64,000 bases of DNA, taken from Desmodesmus armatus. Taxonomy: Eukaryota; Chlorophyta; Chlorophyceae; Sphaeropleales; Scenedesmaceae. How positions within the stretch are numbered: position 1 is the first letter of the stretch; every line of letters begins with the position of its first letter. The translations under genes were made by a program, and so were the position numbers. Of the stretch, positions 19,701 to 32,624 are shown piece by piece. The stretch lies in contig VIIQ02000689.1 of NCBI GenBank assembly GCA_007449985.2, positions 186,001 to 250,000 on the forward strand, read 5' to 3'. The notes under the pieces were generated by a model. It was given only the letters and a program-made list of their open reading frames with translations, made no database searches and was not told the DNA's origin.

Positions 19701-22700
19701 AGATAAGCCGCATGCAACACACTGTACTGCTTGCTTGCCTGATCAGGAGCAGGGTTGGGGAGGCTTCCCCAAGCCTGCCTAGGAATGTGCTGAAGCTGAT
19801 GCCGTGCTTCTGGCTGTTGTACAGCAGGCGCCACTCAATGCGGTGTGCTGGACCCAGTCCTGCAAGATGCAATGTCCAATGGCAGCAGCAGCCAGGTGCG
19901 CAGCCAGCACATGTTTACTCAGCTCAGCACACCTTGTCCCCCTTTCAGCAACCTGCAGGTGGTGGTGACCCTGCCAAGTGGCACTTCCGCTCGGTCCGCG
20001 GACCGTCTGTCCATGATGCACCTAACAGTGTGCTGTGCTACACCCGTCTAGCTCATACTCCCATGTGCAGGACAGCCAAATTCTGTAGATGCTGGGCATC
20101 AAACAGCGCTTTATCTACAGCTGCTTGGTCTGGTTGTGCACTGCGCTGACTGCATTCTTACCTGCCACCATGCAAGTGACTTCCGCTTTGTGCAGTTCCT
20201 GCAATGCACCAATGATGTTCAAGTGCCCTAACGGCCTCACAGCTACCCCCCAGACACATGCACTCCTACAAGACACGTCCAACTGTCATGATGGCATGTA
20301 TCTCTTGGCTACGAGTCATCCTTCAACAACAGCACATACACACCTGCAGCCAGAAACCATAGCCAGCCAGGCTGTAGCAACCCCTCAGCAGGTGACACCA
20401 GGCCCCACCCCAGCTGAGGCAGTAGCATCCTGCCAGGGCCTTGAGCTGCTGCTGTGGCGGCAGCAATGGCAGCACTGCCAGGCCCCGGCCCTGCTGCTGC
20501 TGCTGCCAGGGCTGCAGCCTACACAAGAACAACACCACACAACAGTGTAGTGTGGTACAAAACATGCAGCAACACAAGCCTGGAGTGATGATGTTGCTGC
20601 TGAATAGGTAGGAACATGTGCCAAAGACACCATGTGATCACGACAACAATGGGAGCCTCCATCTCTCCTTCCAGACGCTTCTCTGCGTCACAACAAGGTT
20701 CTAGCTGATCGCTGCAGGCTTGACCGGGATGCATGTGAGGGCCAGTCTATCAATTTCAGTGCTGTGATGTACCAGCAGAAGCCTAGTTCACTGAAAGCTA
20801 CATCTAAAGCTGCACAGCTTACCCTGCTTGACCTGCTGCTCTTGGTTGGGGCACTGCTGGCTGCCTCCTGCTGTGGGCCAGGGCCAGATGGGGCGTCAGA
20901 CGCACCGCTGCCTAGCAGCTGCTGAGTAGAGCCGTGAGTGGATGGGGGCTCAGAAGGAGCTGCTGCTGTTGATGTTGAGCAGGGGTCAACTCCAGGGTGG
21001 CTGGCGGAGGCGCCAATGTTGACCAGTAGGGATGTGAGTGCAGCGTTGAGCGCGGGAGACTGCAGTAAAGCAGGACAAGGCGAGCACAGCAGGCTGTGGG
21101 AGGTATGAGGTGCACAGCACAGCAGCAAAAAACACACATACCATCATGTGCAGGGGTCGCCCCACTGCAGTGCTTGCTTGTGACTTTTGGGGTGATGTCA
21201 TGCACAAGTGACCTAGGCAGACAAGTTTGGCAAATCAACGCATGCTGACTCTCTCTGTCCTTGACCAACATACACGAATGGTTGGTAAAAGTAAACGAGT
21301 GCTGGCATAAGGTCAATGGGCTTCATCGCTTGGGAAGTAACTAAGTCAAGGAAGGCCCCACTGAGTAGCAGTGCAGAAAACTGCTCCCAAGCTAGCTGGG
21401 GTGCAGCGCAAACCTCACCACTTTGCACAACTTGGAGTAACCCTCTCGTGTCAGGTAGTCCATGCCTGAACCCGACAGGGCGCATGCCCTGTGTGTGTGT
21501 ATACAAGGAGGCAGGGTGCAGCAGGGCAGCACATCGCATGGGTATGAGCATGAGAGGTGCTGCATGCTGCTCGCTTGCAAGCCACCCGCTGCAGGCGACT
21601 CAGGGCACGGCTGGTGCATAGCCATAACGCAGCAGCTACTAGTGATACGATGCACCCTGCTGTTTCCACTGCAGCTCTAAATGGTGGCTGTATGCCAAAT
21701 GTGCACTAGCATTGCATCGCAGCAGCTGTCTGCAGACCTCACTCACCCAGTAGCAATGGCTGCCGCTGCCGCTGTGCAGTCACTGTCGGTCACTCCTGGC
21801 ATGGCCAGCTGCATGCAGCCCTCAACCACAGCTTGCAGGTGGTCCCTGCAGCACACACACACATACACACATCATTCCCTGTGTTCTTGCACACACACGT
21901 TGAGCTGCCCAGTTTGGACAGAATCCAGTGAACAACCGTAGTGGCTGCTAGATTTAGGGAAGGGTTGTGTGCAGATTGTTGAATTGGTGTCTGCGCCCCA
22001 ATTTCCCTCATGCCGGGTCTGTAAACCTTTTGCTACTGACACACTCCTGGAGGCCACTTCAATACATCAAAAGGCACAGGGCTGCATATTGCAACAATTG
22101 GTCGGAGGCGTGCAAAGTAGTTGCTGCCAGCCCTCACCTGCTGACCCTGCAAGTCTGGTCTACATCCAACACATCAAAAGCCAGTCCTGTGCTGTGTGGC
22201 TGTCCATCTTCTCACTCAGTGACTGCAGGCAGCAACATGAAGGCGACAGGCGCACAGCAGAAGCTTCAGACGCAGCAGGCACACGCAGCACGAGCGCCAG
22301 ACGCAGCAGGCAAGTGCATGATGCATTGCGTCTTTGTCAGGAAATCCTGGCATGCACTTGTGCGTAGTGGACTTGGACTGTCCCTGCCACGCTCAGCTGG
22401 CGGAGAGGCGCCACCATGCTTTCCCTGCTCTGACCACATGGCCGTGTGTGCACCCTCTTTGTGCCTGAAGATGCCTGGACCGTCCAGACACTTGAATGAA
22501 CACCAGCTGCTGCTGCTGCTGTCGCCGGCATGCTTGCTGGACTTCAATGCTGCTAGCTATGTTGGCAGTGCCGGCTGACCTTTGCAATGATTACAGCCTC
22601 CAGCGTTATCTGGGCTGCAGTACTGTCTCCAGCCTGGCGGCGCACAGCGTTGCACAGGCCCTGGGTGACAGCAGGTGAAGCACCCTGCAGCCCAGCCCAC

Positions 22701-23046
22701 TCCTGCACGCAAGAGCAGCACTTTGTTAGCGCATGCATGTGAATGACAGCACCGAATGGGTGCAGCACTTGGGTGCAGCTGAGTTTGGCCAGCTCACCAG
22801 GAAATGTGCGTCATCGACTGTGGATGTGTACCTGCATGTGCAAACAATGGCTTGCATCAAAATCAGCGGCTGTGTTTGCAACTGCAGCCGTGTTTTGCGT
22901 GCAGGTGCTCCCGTTGCTACCACACGTGCAGGTGCTCTTGCTGCTCCCATGCATTGGCATATGCCTGATGCGCATTGACTCACTTTGACAACAAGTGACA
23001 GCAGTGCTCCTTCTGGATGGCAGCAAGCTCCTCCCTGGTGAAGCAT
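16779..23046 (-). CDS. MEAK7/EAK-7-like TLDc-domain protein
   Basis: A minus-strand gene with a clear C-terminal TLDc domain. Exons read: 22984-23046 (FTREELAAIQKEH), 22580-22702, 21747-21845, 21419-21465, 21276-21395, 20823-21059 (Ser/Pro-rich), 19739-19859 (EWRLLYNSQKHGISFSTFL), 19195-19262 (DKGGALFGGLAHSPW), 18710-18764 (AHMYPALGINANIQ), 18249-18376 (QLPNGIGFGGQVGHYGLWLD), 17353-17450 (FQVDVVEAWQL) and 16779-16885 (stop at 16779-16781). Phases chain exactly from 18764 to the end. They also chain across the GC-AG intron 19739/19262. The junctions 19195/18764, 20823/19859 and those among the first exons are not resolved. The order matches human MEAK7, including the Gln-Gly-Lys-rich tail. Known role: a lysosome-associated TOR signalling regulator. 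Alternatively, another TLDc protein (OXR1/TBC1D24 type), but no LysM or TBC domain is seen. The start codon is not determined. Confidence 0.85.
16905..17060 (+). repeat. SINE-like dispersed repeat, copy 2
   Basis: Contains GTTAGGCGTATC, the mini-hairpin CGAGGCTTTGCCTCG, GGGCCCCCGGCAGTTGG, a GGCCAGCTGGTGGGAG block, then a C/G palindromic tract at 17021-17063. It matches the minus-strand copy at 61855-62030 in the same order. It sits in the last intron of the MEAK7-like gene. Confidence 0.85.
17600..17704. repeat. Three-unit tandem repeat
   Basis: Units carrying CCCCAACCTCTCTGGTCTGT. Units one and three extend identically through TGTGAGCACACAGCAGC, and unit two is truncated. It lies in an intron of the MEAK7-like gene. 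Confidence 0.9.
19547..19667. repeat. 58-bp-arm inverted repeat (hairpin) in an intron
   Basis: The arm 19547-19604 and its near-perfect reverse complement 19610-19667 flank a 5-nt loop (AAGCA). Both ends are AGGTGACCAGCCAGGGGTGT and its complement. It lies in the intron between the TLDc exons at 19739 and 19262. This geometry suits a miRNA or siRNA precursor or a young foldback element. Confidence 0.92.
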
Positions 23047-23716
23047 CTGCAGATATAGGAGAAAGCACCAGCTTCAGTTGCCGCAGCTTCCACCGCACAC
23101 TGTACAGGATGCATTCAGTCGGTGCCTACCCCTCTGCTGACTGGTACTGAGGTCGCTTTGCTGGAGGGCACAGGAAGTCCGCAACACTGTGCATCATCCA
23201 CATTAGCCCCATTGCCATTTTGCAATGTCGTTGAGGGACTGGAAGTGGTGACCGTGAAGGATGATCCAACGTTTCACAGATCAGTCATGTCAAACGTCAC
23301 CATCAGTCTGTCAACACCCGCTTTATCTCGAGATCATGTAAAACCAAGGTATGTGTCTATCGTGCGCGTAAGAAACTCAGGGAAGAACTACAATAACAAC
23401 CATGACAGTTGCAGTTAGGGTACAAAATGGCATGACAGCTGCAGGAGTCCTTGAGAGTATCGTTGCAAGCCTCAATCGCTATCAGTCAGTAGAATTCAGT
23501 CAACTGAAGCCAACCGTACACCGACTCGTGCTGAGCAGCCTGTATGAGTGTTGCACAACAACAGCAGACAACAACAGCAGTACTATAGCAACTACCTTCT
23601 CTGGACCTGTGACTGCTCAGCGCCTTGACAAGGCTTGCAAATTCATAGCTGATAGCATGGTGCTCATAGTTGGTGGTCAACAGAAAGGTCCCACCTAACA
23701 GCCTGCCAATCAGCAG
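23047..23716. promoter_or_regulatory. Divergent intergenic region between MEAK7-like and PIBF1-like genes
   Basis: About 670 bp separate the first recognised MEAK7 exon (minus) from the PIBF1 start (plus), so the two genes probably share a bidirectional promoter. It is less GC-rich than its flanks. Two plus-strand ORFs of 98 codons (23122-23418, 23402-23698) cover it but resemble no family I know. The first MEAK7 coding exon may also lie here. No TATA box or other element can be assigned with confidence. Confidence 0.45.
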
Positions 23717-26700
23717 ATGTCAGAGACAGTGCGTGAGCGCTTGCAGCGGCTGATACAAGACCTAGAGGTATGTATGAGTGACCTGGTCGGACTGCAAGCC
23801 AACAAGCTCCTCGTTTCAGCAATCACCTGCTTGCGCTGCTGCGCTTGCCTGCTGCAGGAAGAAGAGCCCTCCCCAGCACCTGCAGGAACAGTTCAGTCCC
23901 AGCTTGCTGAGGGGGATGTGTCATCAGTATCCCTTGGCCTGTCAGACCTAACCAGGACTGAGAACTCTGACGAAGACCCTACCCCAGGTCTGCACAGCAT
24001 CGACACTGTAGCTTTGCACATGCCGCCGTGCTGGCATCACATCCATGCACCAGCGTGGCATCACTGGGCCTGAATACTCCGAACTGCATCACGTGTCCTT
24101 GCAGCTGCATCTTGCCCGGTCCTGCTTGTTACTGATGGCGGTGCTGCCACTTGGTTCTGTGCTCCTGCCTGGTGCTGCATTGTGCTTCACGTGTGCTGAT
24201 GGCTGTGCTCCTGCAGGCACCACCCTCCAGCAGCATCAGCAGCCACGGCGCCACTCAAGCAGCAGCAGCGGCGGGGGCAGCGGCCTGCGGCGCCATGTGG
24301 CAGAGCTTGAGGCCAAGGTGTGTGCTGCACAGCGTCAAAGCGGGCAGCAGGAGGAACTGCTGCACAGCTGCATCAATCCCTGGGGGCCTGCAGCCCCTGC
24401 CTGCAGGGTTGCGTGCAGTCCTCGGCCAAACCCCCTTCCTGCTGTCACATGGGGAAGAGTCACCACTGCCAGACGTACTTGTGTTCCGCCAACTCCACAG
24501 CCACCCGCTGTCACTAGCTGGCGAGGGTCATGCAGCAGCAATGTGTGCATGTGCAGCAGCAGTGTGCGCATCTCCGGCAGAGCTTTGCAGAGTCCCTGCT
24601 TTGTGACAAGGTCACAGCCCGGGTGCACTCAGCAGACTAGCAATAGCAGCGGCATGCAGGACTCATGCAGAAGCCAACCAACCTGCAAGTGATCAGTTAC
24701 AGGTATCTGCTTGCCTGCCTGGCTGCAGGTCCTGGAGCTGCTTCTCGACCGTAAGGCAGCAGATGCACGGCATGCCAGGGAGGTGTCAGCAAGGGATGCC
24801 GAACTCACCCGGCTGCAGGACTACATAGACCACGAGCTGTCCGAGCTGCAGCAGCGGCAGTCCCAGGTGGGGTTTCGCAGGGCAGCTGAGTAGCAGCAAT
24901 TGTAGGCGGGTGTGTGCAGGCAGCTGCATCCGTGGGAATCACAAGTGGTGTCTGTACCAATACTGCCGCAGCGGCAGTGGCAGTGCGGCCACCGCGGTGA
25001 TTCAGCAAGCGCAGCTGTCCCAGCACCTGTCACAGTGCGTCCACGTACCGAGGCCTGCTGACCTTGATACTGGCAGTGGCTAGCTTGGCAGCAGCTGCGT
25101 GCGTATTTAACAAAGATGGCCGCCATGATTGCGCAGTGTCAAAGACTGCACCACGCTTGCAGCGCTGCAGCTCAGGTGTTGTACACCAGCTAGCTGCATC
25201 ATGAAGGATCTGATGGACTGATTGCATGCCGTGTGGGGTTGCAGGTTGAAGAGGCAGCGCCCACTTTCCGGCAGCAGCTGCATGAGGCGCGTGCAGCACT
25301 GCAGGGCAACCTGGTGGTGTCGGCGGAGACGTACACACAGCTCAAAAAGGTATGCAGAACCTGCTCCAACACAGACACATGGGCACAACTTCAGCGCCCA
25401 CTGCTGCTTGTCTTGCAAGCTTCACGCACCCTTGAGCCATTGCTGCTGCTGTGGTTGCTGCCAGGCCACAGTCTTGCCCTGCGATGCCATCAACATGCCA
25501 TCTCCTCAGCGGCTCAAAGCATACAAGCACCGCGTGCCCAGGTTGAACAGCTGCATCTTATTCAAGTGCCTTTGTGTGTGGCATGTACGCAGATACCTGC
25601 AGAGCGGCTGCAGCTTCCAGATGCTGTCAGGGTTGCAGTGCATGAAGCGCTGCAGGTATGCTGAGTGACAGCACAAGCTACAGCAATGCTTGAAGGCCCA
25701 AGTACAGTTGATGTTGTGTTGGTGGTCACGACTGTGTGCTGGCAGCAGGGGCAGTGCTTTCCAGAAGCCACACAAGCAGTGCGCATGCGATTGTGCTGAG
25801 GTGCACATGTCCTGCTCAATCAGTGATGGCTGCAGTGTCTGTGTGGCTGCCCTAGTGGATGTGTTCCATGACTGATGCTGCTGCTGCTGAGGGCATGGGC
25901 AAAGACGGATGTGCATTTGTGCTTGCTCGCGATCATGCAGGACTTGTCAGCAGACAACGAGCGGCTGCGTCTGTCTGCCTCAGCAGCCCGCGAGGCGTCT
26001 GCCCGGCAGGCCGACGAGCTCAAGAGGCTGCAGCGGGAGAATGCACGCATGAGCAACTCGCTGGTGGGTAGACGTCCTCACGCAAGACATTCATGCCATG
26101 CAGTTGATTGGCAAATCTTGACTTGATGTATCCTCATCACTAGGCAGTGTCGCTGCTTGGCTTGTTCCTCCATGCTGGGCGTGACCCAAACAGCCAGTGG
26201 CTGATAATCGGCGGAAGACAGTGATACCACATTGATAGTGTACGCATGCTGGAGCCGTACTGGTTCGTTCGCAGGCTGGCTTCCAAGGAGAGGTGGAGAG
26301 GCTGTCAGGGCAGCTGCAGGAGGCCATAGTGGCGGCGGAGGTTGGGCGTGCGAAGGTGCTGCTGTATGACAAGCTCAACAGCAAAGCAGAGAAGCTGGTA
26401 AGCAGGCAGGGGGCCCGTGGGCTGCAATGTACATGGCATGGACGTGGAGAGCCTATTTTGCGCAACGCGATACGACCCTGGCAGCTGTGTCTAATCTGAC
26501 AACAAGGGATGGCACAATCTGTGTGTCACAAGTATCCTCAAGGGTCCTCAAGCACACGGGTATGGTTCTTGAGTGATATAAGACGCAGTGCAAGCTGCAC
26601 GCACCATGCACGTAAGGCTGGCTTTGCTGATGACTGAACTGCATTGTGCCTGTAGGAGGGTGAGGTGACGCGGCTGGCTGGCATTGAGGCCGCAGCCGAC

Positions 26701-29700
26701 AGGCTGAGGGGCCAGCTGGCCGCAGCTGATGCCTCCCTGTCAGAGCGGGACTCCACCATCCAGCTGCTCAATGCTGACAAGGCATACCTGGGCAAGGAGG
26801 CGCAGGTGGGTTGATGGTGTGATGGACAGTGTCTGGGTTTTGTGTGGTCTGAAGGCTTTTGATGGGTTGAATCTGGCTGTTTTGCAATTGCATGGGCTGG
26901 GAATGCATCCCTGGCCCACTGTTACCAGTACACATGCGCGGAATCCTGCAGCGTATGATAACAGCCGGGCCCTCCTCAAGCACCTCATTCAGGTGCGCAG
27001 CAGCAGTACAAGCTGCGGGAGCCCTGGCGTGTGCAGGAGTGTTGGTTGGTAGGCCCACCTGCATGCTGCTGGCTGGCTGCTGTGTGCAGGTGGCGGAGTC
27101 CCGTGTGTCTGACCTGACCAACAGGCTGGCCTTGGCTGAGGAGAAGGTGACAGCACTCAAGGGCGAGCGCTCCAGGCTGTACCAACAGCTGGCTGAGTCA
27201 TCAAGTGCAAGCAGGACACAGGTGTGTGAATATGGGGAGCGCAGCAAGTGGTGTATGTGTGTGTCTGGATGTCTGTGTGTGTCACAGACATGCATGTGCA
27301 TGCACCTCTTAGCCGGGCAGCATCGGCATCAGGAGCACACGCACCATGTGGTGATGCCGCAAAGCTGCTGCTCTGATCCTTATCAGCACGCCAGCTTGCA
27401 GGTGCTGTTTGCGCTACAAGAAGTATGCCCTGGCTCATTCTCAGCTAGCATTATCACGACAATAAATACTCAACGCAATACACACTATGTGGTTGCTTCT
27501 GAGCTCTGCAGGACGAGTCCCGCTGGGAGCGTGAGATAGGGCGGCTGCAGCAGGTCGCCGCTGCCGACCTGCAGCGGATACGGCAGGAGACGAACGAAAC
27601 AGCCCAGCGGGAAGCACGCATGCTCAGGTGCGCCATTGATGGTGGACTCGTCTGAGAGCGCAAACAGCGCGTGCTGGCCGGTTGCTATCTTGCTGGACAA
27701 TTGCCTGATGTTTGGCTGGTATGCTTGGTGTGTCAGGCGCAATCCCTTCTTGCCGCTGTGCTTGCGGTGTGCATGCATTTGTGATGTGTTTGTTTCCAGC
27801 TACGAGACACATGAAGTGGCAAACACACACACTGGTGCCAAAAGGACCTGGGCATGGCCATGCCAAATGCACATGGCGTGCAGGATTGCCCAGCGCCTGA
27901 ACCAAAAACTCGCGTGTCTTGCAGGGACCTGCGTGATGCGGCTCTTGATGAAGCCTCCCGGGCCAAGTCAGAGTTGCGTCAGTTGCGGCAGCAGCATGAG
28001 GAGCTGCTGCTGTCCAGCAGAGAGGCGGCCAGCAGGTCTGACGTGTCACACAGCCAGCTGATGGGGGAGCTGAAGCTCAAAAGCTTTGAGCTCACTCGGC
28101 TGCAGGTGGGCGGGCAATGCTGTATGACAGGGCGAAGCTGCAGTGTCCTGGTTGTTGCAGACCCACACACCAGCACAACCACACACACGCAACAGTACCG
28201 ACCCTGATATGTGATCTCATATTCTTTTTGTTATTTGATGTGGAGGATGGGGGGGGGGGGGGTGGCGGGCGGCAGCCAGTGAGGACAGCATGGACCTGCA
28301 GTTTCAGCACAAACAGGCTGCGGCAGTTTGTTGGTGTCTGAGGATCGTTGCCGGCTGCCTCACGTGCATGGTCTTGCAATGCAGCACCATGGCACCTTGC
28401 ATGACGTAAGGCTGCTGCGCGCCTGACTGACTTTGTTGAGTGGTTGCTGTGTGTTGCACCACCAGGCACTGAGTGAGGAGCGTGCCTCAGCCATTGAGAA
28501 GCTGCAGCTGCAGTTGGAGCTGGCGAATGAGAAGGTGGCGGTGCTGACGGCTGAGCTCGCACACCTGGAGCAAGAGGGGCGGCAGGTGGGGGACGAGCTG
28601 CATGTCGAACTCGGCTGCTTGAACGATGTGCAGCTGCTGCATTCCAAAAGCACAGATTTGTGCGGCGTCCTGCAGACCCAAATGAGCATATGCAACAGCA
28701 TGACAGTGTAGCCCAGGCAGGGCCAGGCCATGCAGCTGCTGCATGTGCTCACAGCGACAGTATAGTGGGTCTCCCTTTGCAACAGGCGCCGCTCAGCACA
28801 TAGCTTGAAACCTGTAAAAGCGGCGCCTGGCGTGATGTTGCCGGTGTGTTTCCATGTGCAGAGTCTGCAGCAGCTACAACAGCAGCTTGCTGATGCTACT
28901 AGCAAGCTGAGGGAGTATGCTGCCGCTGATGGACTCATCGAGCGCGCCATCACCACGGCCGCAAGCGCAGGCAAGCACGACACAGCACAGCGCGTGGGCC
29001 CTGGCCACCATACAGGCCCCACGATGCCGATGGCCCTTCTGCTTCTTGCTTGTCTGCTATCGCCAACGTGTGCTGTACTTTGTCTTGTGCCGCTCATTGG
29101 TCAAGTGTACATGTGTTGCTGTGATCGCATAGCATGTCCCATGCGCGATGATTAGTTGTGTCGCTGCTGTCTGTTTGTACCAGGGGATGCTGCTGTGAGC
29201 AACCTTGAACAGCACCTGGCATCCCTCATACCCACAGCAGCAGCAGCCGGTGCTGGCAGCCCTGGTGACCCCCACAACACACTGTCTGCAGCGATGCAGC
29301 GCCGGATACACCACAACATACAGCTGGCGGCCCGGTGTGCTCGGCTGGAGGCTCAGAAGCAGGCGCTGGAAGCAGAGAAGGCTGAGCTCAACAACAAGCT
29401 GGACAAAGCGCAGGTGAGCGCAGTTCCCGCCAGGCACATAGTGCGTGCAGAGTTAGTGTCAGGGTTGCTGGTTTCCATTTGGAAACAACGCGCACCTAAT
29501 TGCGGGGGGCATAGATACTTACTGGCATGGTGGCTCAATTTGTTGCAGCACAGCACTTACTGTTTGTGTCATGGGTGTGTGACCGTGTGTGTGCAGGCTG
29601 CTGTTGAGAAGCTGCACCAGCAGCTATCCCTGGTGGGTCAGCCCCACAATTTCCTCATCAAGCAGCTGGCAGCAGCAGAGGCCACTGCAGCAGCAGCACA

Positions 29701-30612
29701 GGCAGAGCTGGCAGCAGCAAAGGTAAGCTGGCTTTGGGGGGCTACATTTTTGGAACAACACTGGAAGGGGTGAACCCCCCTCGCTGCGCTTGCTTGGATA
29801 CTGCAGCAACACTGGGAAGACAATAGTCTCATCCCTGCCATTTCTTGCAAGTGACTGCTTGTCAGCAACGTCTCCAGCAAACTACCCATGTTTACCCAAC
29901 ACCCTGTACACTTGGTGGTAGAGACGCAATGATTCTCTCCACCCCCTGCCGCAACACCCTATCTGTATACTTTTAATTTCGGCCCTACTGGCTCTTAGAT
30001 CCTCCGTACTCCCCCCCCCCCCCCCCCATCGGGCCCTCCACCTCTCATGGGTGTGCAGGAGGCCCTATCAGCACATGAGGCACAGTCCAGTGGCGTGGCG
30101 GCTGAGCGGGCAGCATTGCGGGCCGACCTGGAGCGGCTGCTGAGGGAGCGGGGCACCCTGGACTCACTCAAGCGGGTGGTGGCAGCGGCAGTGAAGACGC
30201 AGCACGTAAGGAAACGCTCTGTTCAGCACCTTGGTGCAGCACTTGGGGCCTTGCCTCTGTGGGCGCGCACAGGATGCGAACGCTCGCTTCTTTGCATGAC
30301 ACCGGAACGGCAAGCAGCACTTTTGGAGGTACAGCGTTCTGACTCGTGGCACGAGTCCTGAGCGCAATGCCAAACGGATGAGTGTGATGTTCAGCTGCAC
30401 TGATTCAATCTCCCTGCCTGCGTCGTTCTGCTTGGTCGTTGTGTTGTTGTGTCCTGCAGGGGCAGTCCGGTGCTGCTGTTGGCGTCACACGGGATGCTGC
30501 AGGGCCAGCGGGCCTGCAGCCAGACCAGCAGCCAACAATGCAGCACCAGCAGCAGCCTACCTTGACCTTGCAGCAGCAGCAACAGCAGCGCTGGGCAAGG
30601 AGGCCAGTGTAA
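23717..30612 (+). CDS. PIBF1: PIBF1/CEP90 orthologue, centriolar coiled-coil protein
   Basis: Eighteen exons join without a phase conflict into 765 codons plus stop: 23717-23767, 23858-23987, 24217-24317, 24729-24866, 25245-25349, 25593-25655, 25941-26063, 26275-26397, 26656-26805, 27090-27221, 27512-27627, 27925-28105, 28466-28585, 28862-28970, 29184-29413, 29597-29722, 30059-30205, 30460-30612. Human PIBF1 is of nearly the same length. Most of the protein is heptad-rich coiled coil. The C-terminal third follows PIBF1 order: MQRRIHHNIQLAARCARLE, then QPHNFLIKQLA, then DLERLLRERGTLDSLKRVV, then a Gln-rich end with RWARR. Known role: a distal centriole/centriolar-satellite component needed for ciliogenesis. 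Here it would act at flagellar basal bodies. The intron after 28970 uses a GC donor. The start is chosen as the first ATG giving MSETVRERLQRLIQDLE before a good donor. Confidence 0.88.
28783..28829. repeat. 11-bp inverted repeat in a PIBF1 intron
   Basis: CAGGCGCCGCT and AGCGGCGCCTG flank a loop of about 25 nt in the intron between exons 13 and 14. Confidence 0.8.
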
Positions 30613-31624
30613 GGAGCGGCTGCAGTAAAACAAATGCCGTTCTTGGCGTATTCGCTGCTGAGTGACCGGGTTCAGGCATGTCCATGATGCACACCATGTT
30701 TATTTTCTGGGGCACCTGGCATCAGGTTGTTGCGCAGAAGGTGGTGTTGCTTGCGACTTGAGTAACGAATGAGCCTCAGGCATGTTCAGCACTACCATAT
30801 CACAATGGACGGTGCAATCTGCATGGGTGTTGTTCAGCATACAATACCCTTGAGCAATGAACATTGGATCACCGCAGCACTGAGCGCAGCAGGCCTGATC
30901 AGCTGCATGAGTACGCTTAAGGTGTTGGCACCAGTACCATACTGGCAACAGTGGTACTGTTACTGTCAGGGGTTAGGTAATACCCTGACTGAACAACCCA
31001 TGAGGCGCCACAGAGACTCTCTATGATAGGCTACACATGCACCCACAACCACGCAGCACGCCACAGCGACTGCAACTTCAAATACAGTGATCCTGCAACA
31101 AGCCGTGTAATTCCAGTCTTGAGGGCACCTGCCCTTGCGATACTAATGCCACATGCAACAAGGACTCCACCATCACTCCTGAGACGGCCGCAACCACCAC
31201 TGCCTGGAAAGATCTTGACATTCATAATGAGATGCAAGGGTGTAAAGTTCCTGTGGCAGCGCTCAAACATTTACAGGTGCAGCCCCAGGAATACCACCGT
31301 GGTGACCTCCTCCCCTGTGGTGACCTCCCCTCACTTACATGACGTTCGACTCCCAATCAACCAGGCAAAAGAACCAAGCAGGCTTTGCCACAGCGCCACT
31401 ACAAAGACATGTGCAGCACTCACAGCAGCTGCGGGCGTGCAGCAGCTTGAGTGCTGCAGTCCCCTGGGGCATATTAACAACCGTTGTGACAACAACTGCG
31501 ACATACCACAGTCATCAAGCCTTACACCAATAGCCGACCCCTGAGGGCCACTGAAGCAAAAAGGCTGGTCACCAGGCAGTGCCCCTGTACCAATACGCTG
31601 CCGCTCGCAAGCCAGCAGAAGGAT
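30613..31624. other. Convergent gap between the PIBF1 gene and the minus-strand coiled-coil gene
   Basis: No recognised gene. TGTAA, the usual volvocine polyadenylation motif, occurs only at the PIBF1 stop itself. From about 31.0 kb the plus strand is A/C-rich, as expected for the 3' flank of a minus-strand gene. The 173-codon plus ORF at 31023-31544 is likely a by-product of that composition. Confidence 0.5.
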
Positions 31625-32624
31625 TCATGTGTCCTGCAGCTCATTGGCATGGATGCACATCCACCTGTTGCTGAGCAGCAACAGCAACCGGCCCCTGATG
31701 CTGTTCAGCAGCAGCTGCAGCAACTGACCCTGGTGCTGTTGATCAGCAGCAGCCTGCTCAGTAGAGACTACCTGGTGCGCTGGGCTGCCGCATCTATTTG
31801 GAACAATGTCGGGATGCGTGCTGGGGGGCGCTGCTGCATCATGACTGCTGCTGGCAGGCTTCACAACAGCACTGCTGTCACTCCTGTTCCCGCCACTACC
31901 ACTGCTGACGCTGCCAGGAGGTGCTGCCGGGCTGTCTGCGGCTGCTGTCGTTGCTGCTGCGTCTGTGCTGGCAGTGTCGCTGTCGCTAGTGCTGCTGCTG
32001 CTGCTGACTGGGTGGCTTGCGTCCTCATGATAGCTGAGGGGGGCGTCACCACCCGCAGGAGCTGGGTCTGCCATGTGCGCTGCTGGCACCCATTTGCTTG
32101 TGCTTTTGCCCAGTAGCTCTAGCGTAGGTGCATCAGCAGCGTGCACGGACGCCTCCAGCTGGGACAGCTGCGTGTCAAGACTGCAGGGGCATGCACAAAG
32201 CAAAGCAGAGCTCAGTTTTGTGCAGGAGGGGTGTGGTACATGTTTCACTGGCAGCAGACATACCTCGATGTTTTTGGAACAAGCTTGCATCAATAAGAAT
32301 TAACTGTGCTGTATTTTCGCCGCATGGCATGTCCTCCTGGCACCTGCATCAGCGTTTTCCCCCTCCTGAGCCCGCCCCCCTCCCCGCCAAAGAACCAAAT
32401 CATACCTGTCGAGCTGCTCAGCCAACTGCAGCTCCGTGAGTGGCTGCTGCTGTGCTGGTAGTGACATTGCCTGCATTTGATGCTCCAGCTGCTGCAGCAG
32501 GGCCCGGGCCTCATCATCCTCTGCGCCAGCCAGCACCTCCAGCTGCTGCAGCTCCGATTGCAGGAAGGAAAGAAGGGATGTGTTGTCATACATGGTGTCA
32601 AGGTACTGAAGTATTTCACTGAAG
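31625..32624 (-). CDS. Unrecognised coiled-coil protein with Ser/Ala/Thr-rich tail
   Basis: Two exons with matching phase 2: 32406-32624 (acceptor tgtccag, donor CGACAG/gtatga) and 31625-32180 (acceptor cctgcag). The first reads FSEILQYLDTMYDNTSLLSFL, then QSELQQLEVLAGAEDDEAR and a Gln/Leu heptad region. The second reads LDTQLSQLEASVHAADAPT, KSTSKWVPAAHM, then a long low-complexity Ser/Ala/Asp stretch and a stop. Total about 258 aa from the acceptor, or translation may start at the MYDNTS Met (32589). A possible upstream exon ending near 32839 (ALRLVLLLHESS) has the right phase but no start codon. I recognise no family. The coiled coil suggests a complex subunit. Confidence 0.5.
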
